A stretch of 64,000 nucleotides of DNA from [Clostridium] citroniae WAL-17108 (GTDB lineage Bacteria; Bacillota; Clostridia; Lachnospirales; Lachnospiraceae): positions 186,001-250,000 of the forward strand of contig NZ_JH376421.1 in assembly GCF_000233455.1 (NCBI RefSeq), read 5' to 3'. Shown here piece after piece: positions 50,534-58,710 of this stretch (the first letter of the stretch is position 1; the number at the start of each line of letters is the position of its first letter). The notes under the pieces were generated by a model. That model was not told the origin of the DNA. It saw nothing but the letters and a program-made list of their open reading frames with translations, and did not search any database. The position numbers were made by a program, and so were the translations under genes.

Positions 50534-52225
50534 CTATTCCGCGGAATAGATGATTTTTTCAGCCTCTTCCATACTGGTTTCCCCCTCCAGGACCATCTGA
50601 AGCACGTATTCTTTTATAGACTTAAGTCCTCTCTTTCTCTGATACAGGCGGATATCCCTGGGAAGCGCGTCATCCAGTATCATGGACTTCACTTCCTCAT
50701 CCACCTCCATCAGCTCGTAGACGGCTTTTCTTCTGATATATCCCGTTCCACTGCAGCAGGGACATCCCACCGCCCTGAATAAAGACTCCGGTTCCTTTAA
50801 TCCCATCTCACCAAATAACCGCTTCTCCCTCTCATCCGGCACATATGGCTTACGGCATTCCGGACACAGCAGCTTGACCAGACGCTGTGACACAATTCCG
50901 GAAAGGGCCGCCGCCGCCATATAGGGCGGCACACCCATGTTGCGCAGACGGTTAATGGTGGAAGCACAGTCATTGGTATGAAGGGTGGAAAGCACCAGAT
51001 GCCCTGTGATGGCAGCTCTTACGCCAATGGACACTGTTTCCTCATCCCGCATCTCACCCACCATGATCACATCCGGATCCTGTCTTAAAATGGAGCGGAG
51101 CGCTGTGGCAAATGTAAGGCCTGATTTTGGATTGATCTGCACCTGGGTGATTCCCTCGATCACCTTTTCCACAGGATCTTCCACTGTAACCACGTTGATC
51201 TTCTTTTTCACAATGCGGCTGAGCACCGCATAGAGCGTGGTGGTTTTGCCGCTTCCCGTGGGACCGGTCACCAACACGATCCCATGAGGCACCTTGAGGA
51301 TGCGTTCAAATACTTCCCTCTGTTCCTCATTCATGCCAAGGCGCTTTATATCCATCAGGGAATTATCCCTGTCATTTCCTAAAAGTCTGAGCACCACCTT
51401 CTCCCCAAAGATAGTGGGCAGGGTGGAAATCCTCAGATCAGTGGACACGGATGCCTTCTCATAGTGATACTTTCCATCCTGCGGAAGACGTTTCTCCGCA
51501 ATATCCATACCGGCCATCAGCTTAAGGCGTGTCACCATGGGACGGTGATATTCCATTTCCAGGGTAGTATGGACGATCAGGTCACCGTTGATCCTCATGC
51601 GGATCACAAGATCATGCTTGCCCGGCTCCACATGGATATCACTGGCATTTCTGGAATAGGCGTTCTCTATGATGGCGTTGACCATGCGGACTACCGGCGC
51701 ACTCTCCACCCGCTCCATGAACAGAAGCTCGTTCTGCCGGTCCAAAGAGGAGATGTCCATGGCTTCCCCTGAACCGCCAAACCTTTCCCGGCTGCTTCCA
51801 TAAGTTTTCTCAATGGCCTTCTCCATTGCACAGGAGGTTACAAGCATGGCTTTTACCTCCATGCCTGTTATGGTGGCTGTCTCATCCAGTATGTCCTGGT
51901 CCATGGGATAGGCGGCTGCCACCACCAATCTGTCTCCGTCAAAATCAATGGGAATGATCCTGTTGCGCTCCGCAAATGCAGGAGAAACCATATCGGCCGC
52001 TTTCAGGTCGATCCTTATATCATCCAGATTCACCACAGGTACATGGTCTCTCAGAGCGGCACACTGGATCACTGCTTCCTCGGTCACATAACCCAGATCC
52101 ATCAGAAGTTCTTCCACTGACTGGTCCATGTCCTGCCCCCTGAAATGCATGGCACGGTCCAGCTGGTTCTGCGTCAGGTAATGATGCTTTACCAGCAGTT
52201 CCTCTATTGTCAATTTATTTGGCAC
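50534..52225 (-). CDS. pilB: Pilus/type II secretion assembly ATPase (PilB/GspE family)
   Basis: 563 residues from a GTG start (AGGAG site). N-terminal T2SSE_N domain about 1-150, then the AAA-like motor: Walker A GPTGSGKTTTLYAV at 321-334, Asp box, Walker B and Glu (DPDVIMVGEMRDEET), His box (STLHTNDC), and the four-cysteine zinc site (CPEC ... CPCC). It powers pilin polymerisation. No PilT retraction ATPase is encoded in the window. Diverges from the peptidase gene with a 68-base shared promoter region. Confidence 0.94.
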   Translation of the reverse strand: MPNKLTIEELLVKHHYLTQNQLDRAMHFRGQDMDQSVEELLMDLGYVTEEAVIQCAALRDHVPVVNLDDIRIDLKAADMVSPAFAERNRIIPIDFDGDRLVVAAAYPMDQDILDETATITGMEVKAMLVTSCAMEKAIEKTYGSSRERFGGSGEAMDISSLDRQNELLFMERVESAPVVRMVNAIIENAYSRNASDIHVEPGKHDLVIRMRINGDLIVHTTLEMEYHRPMVTRLKLMAGMDIAEKRLPQDGKYHYEKASVSTDLRISTLPTIFGEKVVLRLLGNDRDNSLMDIKRLGMNEEQREVFERILKVPHGIVLVTGPTGSGKTTTLYAVLSRIVKKKINVVTVEDPVEKVIEGITQVQINPKSGLTFATALRSILRQDPDVIMVGEMRDEETVSIGVRAAITGHLVLSTLHTNDCASTINRLRNMGVPPYMAAAALSGIVSQRLVKLLCPECRKPYVPDEREKRLFGEMGLKEPESLFRAVGCPCCSGTGYIRRKAVYELMEVDEEVKSMILDDALPRDIRLYQRKRGLKSIKEYVLQMVLEGETSMEEAEKIIYSAE

Positions 52226-52293
52226 TGGTTGTCTCCTTTCAATTATAGTGGTATAATTCCCTTAATCAGAATTCAGTTTTAAAGAGGTCCTAT

Positions 52294-53052
52294 ATGAATC
52301 CATTGTACCCAGTTATATATGCATTGTTCGGCGCTGTCACGGGAAGCTTTCTCAACGTATGTATCATGCGGATTCCCAAAGGTGAAACCTTTGTCACCGG
52401 ACGTTCCCATTGTCCCTCCTGCCAAAGGCAGCTGCCCGCCATTGACATGATACCTGTCCTTTCCTGGCTGTTCCTCAGAGGGAAATGCCGCTTCTGCCGC
52501 ACAGCCGTCTCTCCCCAATATCCGATCGTGGAGGCGGGGAGTGCCTTGATCTTTTATTTGTGCTGCCTGGTCAAAGGCCCCGGAGCAGAGTCCGTTATCC
52601 TGTGCGCCTTTGCATCCCTCCTGACCGTTGCGGCCTGGATTGACGCAAGATATTTATATATTCCCGATGGGATCCATATACTCATCCTGCTTCTTGGACT
52701 GGCATCCATTATCCTATGCCGCCGGCCCGGGATCCTGGAACGCATGGCGGGTTCGTTTATCTGCGGCGGTTTTCTGGAAATACTCCGAATCCTTACCAGG
52801 GGAGGCGTGGGCGGAGGAGATGTAAAACTTCTGGCTTCCAGCGGTTTTCTTCTTGGTGCCAGAGCCGGAATAGCCTCTGTCTTCATGGCTTATGTGATAG
52901 CCGGCCTGTGGTATCTTATCCCTCTGCTCAGGGGCCGGGTAAACGGCAAGACAAGCGCACCCATGGCGCCCTTCTTTGGCCTGTCCCTTATGGTATGCGG
53001 ACTGTGGTACAGCGAGATCATAACCTGGTATCTGGGTCTGTTTCTTCCGTAA
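52294..53052 (+). CDS. pilD: Prepilin peptidase / N-methyltransferase (PilD/GspO)
   Basis: 252 residues, multi-pass membrane aspartyl protease. Zinc cysteines C40-C43 and C65-C68, catalytic D117 (AAWIDARY) and D176 (GVGGGDVKLL). It trims and methylates the prepilins encoded on both sides. It is the only pilus gene on the plus strand and splits the cluster into two minus-strand blocks. Confidence 0.95.
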   Translation: MNPLYPVIYALFGAVTGSFLNVCIMRIPKGETFVTGRSHCPSCQRQLPAIDMIPVLSWLFLRGKCRFCRTAVSPQYPIVEAGSALIFYLCCLVKGPGAESVILCAFASLLTVAAWIDARYLYIPDGIHILILLLGLASIILCRRPGILERMAGSFICGGFLEILRILTRGGVGGGDVKLLASSGFLLGARAGIASVFMAYVIAGLWYLIPLLRGRVNGKTSAPMAPFFGLSLMVCGLWYSEIITWYLGLFLP

Positions 53053-53065
53053 ACAGATCCTGTTC

Positions 53066-53926
53066 CTATTCGTCCCCTTCCTCATAATAGCGGTAAACAC
53101 CATTTCCATCCAGGTATACCCGTTCCCCTCTTGACCTCCGGTACATGCTGCCCCTGTCGATCACGGCTCCGTCACTGTGATCAAACACAATATCCGCTTT
53201 CAGCGAAAATGTATACCCATTACAAACCACCTTGGTACTTACATTGGCAGACCTGGCAAGCGGTTTTGCCTTGACCGTAATGTCCACTGACACATCCTCA
53301 TCGGGCTGTCCGCTGGTCCCCTTCATCACATATTCTTTATTCCCAAGGGCATGGTAAAGATACCGCTCCCACCGTCCATCAATGTGGTCATGACTGCCGT
53401 CAGCCTCTCCATTCGCAGCCGCTTCCACGCGCTCATCCACATTTTCCGCGGAATCTTCTACTGCTTCCTTTTCCGTGGCATCCTCTTCCGCGGCGTCATC
53501 TTCCACAGCGTCATCTTCCGCAGCGTCCTCATTTTCCTCTTCGTCCGCCATCATTTCCTCATATTCTTCACGTACCATGTCACGGTCCGACTCAAAGCAC
53601 TGCCAGATACTGTTCATGACGTCTGACTCTCCGCCTCCCACCGATTCACAAAAGGTACGGTGGATGGTCTTGGCCGTAAGCTGTGCTTCCATATATTTTC
53701 TGCTGTTCAGGGTGGACTGCATGTTGAACTTGGAAATGGTCATATATCCGCAGGAAAATACGGTCAGAAGGGTGACGAAAAGAACTACATAGATCATACT
53801 GCTGCCCCTGTCACCACCGCCCGGCATGCCATGGCCAGCAGCCCCGTCCTTCCTGTTACCACCCAACAACATCATCTCCCTCAATCTCATAATCATACAT
53901 GGAACGTATGACCACTTCCTGTTCAT
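53066..53926 (-). CDS. PilX-like minor pilus component with acidic repeat
   Basis: Up to 286 residues; the start is uncertain (53926 to about 53866, with a GAGGGAG site inside the preceding gene's end). A Gly-rich stretch leads to GSSMIYVVLFVTLLTVFSCGYM, a PilX_N-type membrane segment, then a head domain interrupted by about 45 residues made almost only of Glu, Asp, Ala and Val (roughly residues 128-172). Last gene of the second pilus block, convergent with the peptidase gene. Probably a minor pilin that helps start pilus assembly. Confidence 0.75.
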   Translation of the reverse strand: MNRKWSYVPCMIMRLREMMLLGGNRKDGAAGHGMPGGGDRGSSMIYVVLFVTLLTVFSCGYMTISKFNMQSTLNSRKYMEAQLTAKTIHRTFCESVGGGESDVMNSIWQCFESDRDMVREEYEEMMADEEENEDAAEDDAVEDDAAEEDATEKEAVEDSAENVDERVEAAANGEADGSHDHIDGRWERYLYHALGNKEYVMKGTSGQPDEDVSVDITVKAKPLARSANVSTKVVCNGYTFSLKADIVFDHSDGAVIDRGSMYRRSRGERVYLDGNGVYRYYEEGDE

Positions 53927-54404
53927 AAACCTGCTCCTCTTCCTTTTTCACCACAAGGAGAGCCCTGACTTCCCTGCTTGTGGTTCCCCCAAAATCCAGT
54001 TCCAGAGTCATGCCGTCCATCTCCTCCACCTCAAGATCCCCGGCAGCAATACGGGGCCATTTGTCCATGGGCGGAAGCATCTCATAAACGGAACCGTCAG
54101 ACTCGTGTACGGACTCATAGGGCTCGGTCTTTCTTATATAATATGCCAACTCATCCGGGCGGTCGGGATCTGCATGATACACATATCCATACCGCAGCAC
54201 CTTCTCCAGCTTCACATACGCCTCTGCGCACATTGCCTTTGCCTGGGACAACTGGTCGAACTCATTATACAGCCCGATCTGCGGGCGTATGAATCCTATG
54301 GCAAATACGGTCACCACCGCAGTGATGGCCAATGCTATTACTGTTTCCAATAGTGTAAATCCCCTGCTGCCTGTCATATTTCCCTTTGATGATCGATTAT
54401 CCAT
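53856..54404 (-). CDS. Prepilin-like minor pilin
   Basis: 182 residues. Leader ends SRGFTLLETVIALAITAVVTVFAIGFIRPQIGLYNEFDQL, with Gly-Phe cleavage site and Glu5. Head domain about 45-175. Spaced 3 bases from the previous prepilin and overlapping the PilX-like gene, as in minor pilin operons (PilV/PilW/PilX order). Confidence 0.9.
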   Translation of the reverse strand: MDNRSSKGNMTGSRGFTLLETVIALAITAVVTVFAIGFIRPQIGLYNEFDQLSQAKAMCAEAYVKLEKVLRYGYVYHADPDRPDELAYYIRKTEPYESVHESDGSVYEMLPPMDKWPRIAAGDLEVEEMDGMTLELDFGGTTSREVRALLVVKKEEEQVYEQEVVIRSMYDYEIEGDDVVGW

Positions 54405-54407
54405 TCT

Positions 54408-54782
54408 CTACCTGTGCCTATATACTATAATTGAATACCCAGGGCCCGAACAGTCCCCAAATTCCTCATCCCTGCCTTCGTCCTCCCTGACACTGTACTG
54501 ATAAAATATTTCCTCAGCCCCTGCATCCGGATAGCCGGAGTCCCCTTCCATGGAAAACTCCACCACCAGCTCCGCACCTGTGGCTTCTCCCAATCCTTCT
54601 TCCGCCATGGCGCTGAGCCTGTAATTGGACTGGTCCAGTCTGTGCTCCTTTGCCAGAAGACCTGTATTGGCCCCTGTCATCATAAGGAATCCTGTAGCTG
54701 TAACCATCAAAAGTGCGGTGGACGCAATCACCTCGATCAGCGTAAACCCTTCCCGGCCACGTTTTCTATTCCGTTTCTTCAT
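54408..54782 (-). CDS. Prepilin-like minor pilin (PilV-like)
   Basis: 124 residues. Very basic leader then EGFTLIEVIASTALLMVTATGFLMMTGAN, with Gly-Phe site and Glu5. Overlaps the PilO-like gene by 17 bases. Confidence 0.9.
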   Translation of the reverse strand: MKKRNRKRGREGFTLIEVIASTALLMVTATGFLMMTGANTGLLAKEHRLDQSNYRLSAMAEEGLGEATGAELVVEFSMEGDSGYPDAGAEEIFYQYSVREDEGRDEEFGDCSGPGYSIIVYRHR

Positions 54783-55401
54783 AATAATATCTGACCTCCA
54801 CCATACCGCTCAAGACGCTGCTCCCCGCCTGACTGTTCTCCGTCTGACTGTTCTCACTGGGGCTGGCTGTCCTGCCATCCGCCTCCCCGTCCTTTTCCTT
54901 CAGATCAATGTAACTGATAAAAAGGCTTGCCGGCTCCTCATAAACCTCATCCACAAAATTTTTAACCTGTTCCACTCCGGGACAGTTGACTTCCATGGTA
55001 ATAACGGTTTCCATCATCATATGATCGGCTGCCCATGTGCCCACCTTCTCTGTTTCCTCATCCATGGGAAGAGGGCCGTTGATACTCATCCTCACGATCT
55101 CCACGCCGGAGCGTTTGGCAATTTCCTGGAGATGGCGGTCCATAAACGCATCGTCTATGTCATGGTAAAAGAATTCATCCTCCTCCTCACCGTCCTGTTC
55201 CTTAAGCCTTTCCTCTAAGTCAGCGAACTGTTCCAAATACAGGTCCATCCTGTCCTTTTCTCCCTCCAGTTCCAGCAGATCCTCCCTGGTCCGGATCAGT
55301 TTTTCATATTCGGGTCCGATCAGGAGTTTAAAGGCCATGGTCCACAGGAGTACAAGTATCAAAATACCTATGAGGAAACGTTCCCTTTTACTGAATCTCA
55401 T
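54766..55401 (-). CDS. PilO-like pilus alignment protein
   Basis: 211 residues from ATG at 55401 (GGGAGG site). Short cytoplasmic start, one transmembrane helix (FLIGILILVLLWTMAFKLLIG), a coiled coil (about 35-75) and an alpha/beta domain, as in PilO/GspM. The C-terminal part is rich in Ser, Gln and Asn. It would bridge the inner platform and the pilins. Assignment rests on plan and position rather than clear sequence match. Confidence 0.7.
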   Translation of the reverse strand: MRFSKRERFLIGILILVLLWTMAFKLLIGPEYEKLIRTREDLLELEGEKDRMDLYLEQFADLEERLKEQDGEEEDEFFYHDIDDAFMDRHLQEIAKRSGVEIVRMSINGPLPMDEETEKVGTWAADHMMMETVITMEVNCPGVEQVKNFVDEVYEEPASLFISYIDLKEKDGEADGRTASPSENSQTENSQAGSSVLSGMVEVRYYYEETE

Positions 55402-56899
55402 TCTGACCTCCCTGCTCCAGGACACCCCTGACCGATGCATAGACACGCCAGCCGTCCACATCCTCCCGTTTCTCCCACAAGGTGTGGCTTACCTCCCTGA
55501 ATATGCCGGAGGATCTCACTTGTTCCACATAAGCGGGTACTTGGGCCGGATCATTATGGGAGATGACCATTTCCAGATAAGAGGCGTGACCGCGCTCGTA
55601 AACCACGGATCCCACCTGCATGTCCGGCTCCATGGCCTCTGTAAATGCCTCAAAATGCTCTTTTCTCAGATAGCTGGATGCAGCCTTCCTGGCTATCTCC
55701 GCCGCATTCCTGCGGGCGGCCTCCTCCACCATACGGCTGTCCAGATTCTGTATCTTCTGGTAGCGCTCCCTGTACTCCGTGGCATTCATGTCCCCGCGAA
55801 GGCTCACCATATCCTGATATGTCTGATGACTGAGCGCCTGTATATAAACAAAGATTCCCGCAGCCACTGCTGCATTTGCAAGGAGGAACAGGGCAAATCC
55901 CCTGGACATTATCCTGGATAATCCCCTGAACAAGCCGTCCCCCTCCCCGTCCCGGATCGCTTTTAATCTCAAGATCCCGGGAGCCCGCCTGCTTTGGGCC
56001 ACGATCGCGGCCAGGGCACCGGGACTGACGGACTCCGGATCCACATTCACCTCCATATTGCGGCGAAGTGCCCTGACATCCGGTTCCACCGACACTTTAA
56101 AATCAGCACATGTGCATGGAAGTTTAAAATGTTGTTCCATAAAGGCAATTGCCTCTTTCATGTCTGAAAGGCAGTTTCCGGCCAGTACAATACGTTCAGG
56201 TCCGAATGATCCGCAATCCGTTTCAACCTGGCGCCGGATCTGTTCCGCCTGTTCCGCTATTTCCTCATACAAAAGTTTCCGGGCGTTCCGCTCACAAAAT
56301 CTGCCGGCTTTTAAGGGAGTACTCCGCCATGCCAGACAGTGGCCGCTTGATACTGCATACAGGCCCAGCCCCTCCTTTTCCACATCGATCAATATACTAT
56401 TGCGCGTTTTACACAGGATCTGGGCTGCCGCCGCCGCACAGTCAGGCACCAGAAAAGTGGATCCATGAAGGATCCCGGCCTGTTCCATGGCATCTGTGTA
56501 TACATCCAGCTTTTCTTTTTCCATATAATAGACCATAACAGGAATATGGCGTTCTCCAAATCCCCTCTGGATATCCACTGCAGCCAGGCAGTCCGCTTTG
56601 CATTTTCCCTCTGCGACAAGCTCATTTCCGGCCATACGCCTCAATGCCCGGTCCCCGGACTTGGGAAGCAGCACTTTCATATAGGAAAGGTCACGTCCCA
56701 GCACCAGGTTAACCTTTCTTCCCGCCAGGTCGTGCGCTTTTGCCAGGCACATGAATACGCCCTTCATGTCTGCGTCCGCGGACACACTCCGGGCATCCTG
56801 TACCACGATCCTTCCACGGCCCGGGTCACGGCCCGGTTTCCTGTATGTTCCGCAGACATATGTAATCTCATGTTCTTCCACACATATATAATGTTTCAT
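55388..56899 (-). CDS. PilM-PilN-like fusion protein
   Basis: 503 residues from ATG at 56899 (GGAG site). Residues about 1-330 look like an actin-fold PilM domain (VVQDARSVSADADMKGVF, ILIDVEKEGLGLYAVSSG, IVLAGNCLSDM). Then comes a transmembrane helix (GFALFLLANAAVAAGIFVYI, about 348-368) and a periplasmic-type coiled coil plus ferredoxin-like domain as in PilN. In most bacteria PilM and PilN are separate and bind each other through the PilN N-terminus; here the two appear joined. Overlaps pilO by 14 bases. Confidence 0.7.
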   Translation of the reverse strand: MKHYICVEEHEITYVCGTYRKPGRDPGRGRIVVQDARSVSADADMKGVFMCLAKAHDLAGRKVNLVLGRDLSYMKVLLPKSGDRALRRMAGNELVAEGKCKADCLAAVDIQRGFGERHIPVMVYYMEKEKLDVYTDAMEQAGILHGSTFLVPDCAAAAAQILCKTRNSILIDVEKEGLGLYAVSSGHCLAWRSTPLKAGRFCERNARKLLYEEIAEQAEQIRRQVETDCGSFGPERIVLAGNCLSDMKEAIAFMEQHFKLPCTCADFKVSVEPDVRALRRNMEVNVDPESVSPGALAAIVAQSRRAPGILRLKAIRDGEGDGLFRGLSRIMSRGFALFLLANAAVAAGIFVYIQALSHQTYQDMVSLRGDMNATEYRERYQKIQNLDSRMVEEAARRNAAEIARKAASSYLRKEHFEAFTEAMEPDMQVGSVVYERGHASYLEMVISHNDPAQVPAYVEQVRSSGIFREVSHTLWEKREDVDGWRVYASVRGVLEQGGQNEIQ

Positions 56900-56942
56900 C
56901 CTAAGTCTCCGTTCCGCCTTACGCATGGACGTCATTTTCCTC

Positions 56943-58133
56943 TTACAGCATCGAAGAATACATATTAAAGACAGGTATCATCACAGCCATGACAATGGAG
57001 CCAATGATCAATGCCATAAACAGGATCATCACCGGTTCTAAAAGGGCAACCATCTGTCCCAAGGCTCTGCCGGCCTCCCGCTGATAATAACCGCCTGCCT
57101 CAGACAATACGGTATCCAAAGCTCCTGATTCTTCACCTGCCACCACCATGGATATCAGGATCGGATGAAAAACATCCAGTTCCTTCAGTACCTGGGAAAG
57201 CATTTCTCCCCTTTTCATGTTCTCCGCCGCCCGTTCCAGACATTTCTCCACATATGTATTGCCAATGACACGCCCTGAAGCATGGATGGCATCCAAAATC
57301 CCAACACCACTTCCATACAGCACCGCAAAGGTGGACGCAAAGCGCGAGGTCTCAACTGTTCTCAATAGTTTACCAATAACCGGAATATGGAGGATAGCCC
57401 GGTCAGCCTTTAACCGGACAGAAGGAATCATAAGAACTCCCATAGACAGGGCAATAAAAACCATTATCAATATCATATAATACAATCCGTAGTTTCTCAA
57501 GCTGATACTTACTCCCATCATCAAACGTGTAATCCAGGGAAGCTCCTGTTCCTCCATCATGGAAGCAAACTGGGGCAATACCGTTGTCAGCATAAAGACC
57601 GAAGCAATCACCGTGATGCAAAACAGGATGACAGGGTATGTCATAGCCGTACGCACCTTACCATTCAGTTCTTCCTCGCGGTCATAATACTCAGCCATCC
57701 TTTCAAGCATATGATCCAGCGTCCCACTGGCTTCACCTGTCTGAACCATATAGACCAATAGCTTGGGAAATGCTCCCGGCATCTCCTCCATGGCTTCATA
57801 AAGGGTCCGCCCTTTATGGACACTTTCCCTTAATTTAATCAAAGTTTCTTTCACCGTCCGGTCCTGGGAGGACTCATAGCTGACAGCCAGGGCTCTGGAA
57901 AGAGGAACCCCTGCGGCCAACATGGCCGCTAACTGTCTGCACAGAGGAGGAAGCATCTTCCCCTTCAGCTTTACCGGGCGAAGTTTTGTCCCCGACTCCA
58001 TGGAATGATAATCCATACAGTAAAGCCCCTTAAACCGCAGGCCTTTAAGGAGGGCATCCTCATCCGCCGCCTCCATAACTCCCTTAAAGACCTTTCCATC
58101 CAAGCTCTTTGCCTTATATCTGTAACGCGGCAC
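56943..58133 (-). CDS. pilC: Pilus/type II secretion platform protein (PilC/GspF family)
   Basis: 396 residues from GTG at 58133, which has GGGG at proper spacing; GTG at 58142 is in frame but too close to it. Starts PRYRYKAKSLDGKVFKG, then two repeated T2SSF domains (LAAMLAAGVPLSRALAV / FASTFAVLYGSGVGILDAI) each followed by membrane helices. Central membrane platform above the PilB motor. First gene of the second pilus block. Confidence 0.93.
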   Translation of the reverse strand: MPRYRYKAKSLDGKVFKGVMEAADEDALLKGLRFKGLYCMDYHSMESGTKLRPVKLKGKMLPPLCRQLAAMLAAGVPLSRALAVSYESSQDRTVKETLIKLRESVHKGRTLYEAMEEMPGAFPKLLVYMVQTGEASGTLDHMLERMAEYYDREEELNGKVRTAMTYPVILFCITVIASVFMLTTVLPQFASMMEEQELPWITRLMMGVSISLRNYGLYYMILIMVFIALSMGVLMIPSVRLKADRAILHIPVIGKLLRTVETSRFASTFAVLYGSGVGILDAIHASGRVIGNTYVEKCLERAAENMKRGEMLSQVLKELDVFHPILISMVVAGEESGALDTVLSEAGGYYQREAGRALGQMVALLEPVMILFMALIIGSIVMAVMIPVFNMYSSML

Positions 58134-58166
58134 AGGAAACACCCCCTTTTATATTTGCTCACGACT

Positions 58167-58210
58167 AAAAGCCGGCCTCATCTGAATGGATCAGACAAAG
58201 CCGGCATTTT
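58167..58210 (-). terminator. Terminator of the DUF4250 gene
   Basis: GCCGGC at 58171-58176 and 58200-58205 pair, with TCTGA/TCAGA inside; on the minus strand the stem is followed by TTTTAG. Confidence 0.6.
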
Positions 58211-58228
58211 ACCCCGATATATAATTGA

Positions 58229-58408
58229 TTAACGGAAACAATTCTGAGCCGGCTCATAGCGATAACCAATGCCTGACAACACAGATATAATATTCGATTG
58301 ATCCGTATCCAGCGCCTGGCACATCTCTTCCAGAGAATTATAATTGTCACGGAGCTGTGTATTAACATAACTTAATAATATAATAGGATCTTTTGGAAGG
58401 GTGTTCAC
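58229..58408 (-). CDS. DUF4250 small protein
   Basis: 59 residues, translated from GTG at 58408 (AGGT site 8 bases away). It reads NTLPKDPIILLSYVNTQLRD..., then SLEEMCQALDTD and a final IGYRYEPAQNCF, which matches my memory of DUF4250 proteins (PKDPxMLLSxxNxxLRD) found in Clostridia. It looks like a small helix-turn-helix-like fold of unknown role. It has its own promoter and terminator. Confidence 0.8.
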   Translation of the reverse strand: MNTLPKDPIILLSYVNTQLRDNYNSLEEMCQALDTDQSNIISVLSGIGYRYEPAQNCFR

Positions 58409-58476
58409 ATGTTTTACCTGCCTTTTAATCTGTTATAGTCCAGAACCAAACGGTGAATTTCATTTCAGCCGAAACG

Positions 58477-58505
58477 ATTATATCACCTGCAAGTAACGTT
58501 TTCAA
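58477..58505 (-). promoter_or_regulatory. Promoter of the DUF4250 gene
   Basis: Minus-strand TTGAAA (58505-58500) and TATAAT (58482-58477) with an exact 17-base spacer, about 70 bases before the start codon. The rest of the gap to clpB is AT-rich without other signals apart from the clpB terminator. Confidence 0.7.
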
Positions 58506-58642
58506 CATTATTTTGGGGTATTTTCTCGTTTTTTTACCGCGATTTGTAAGTTGTTGGAATTAAATTTCATTATTAGAAGTATTCAGATAATATTTTATAA
58601 GAATATTTATGTAATCCTATCCTTGCATTAGTAAATATATGT

Positions 58643-58682
58643 AAAAACCACAGGGGTTCATACAAAAACCCTGTGGTTTTAC
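58643..58682 (-). terminator. Terminator of clpB
   Basis: AAAACCACAGGG and CCCTGTGGTTTT pair perfectly around a 13-base loop, with flanking T-run on the minus strand, about 30 bases after the clpB stop. Confidence 0.88.
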
Positions 58683-58710
58683 CTACTCTTCTGCTCTGTT
58701 GTATTTAATC

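Noticed and set aside
58165-58368. 67-codon minus-strand frame near the pilC start
   Set aside because: It overlaps the DUF4250 gene in another frame, runs through that gene's terminator, and its translation is Arg/Cys/Ile-rich without family features.
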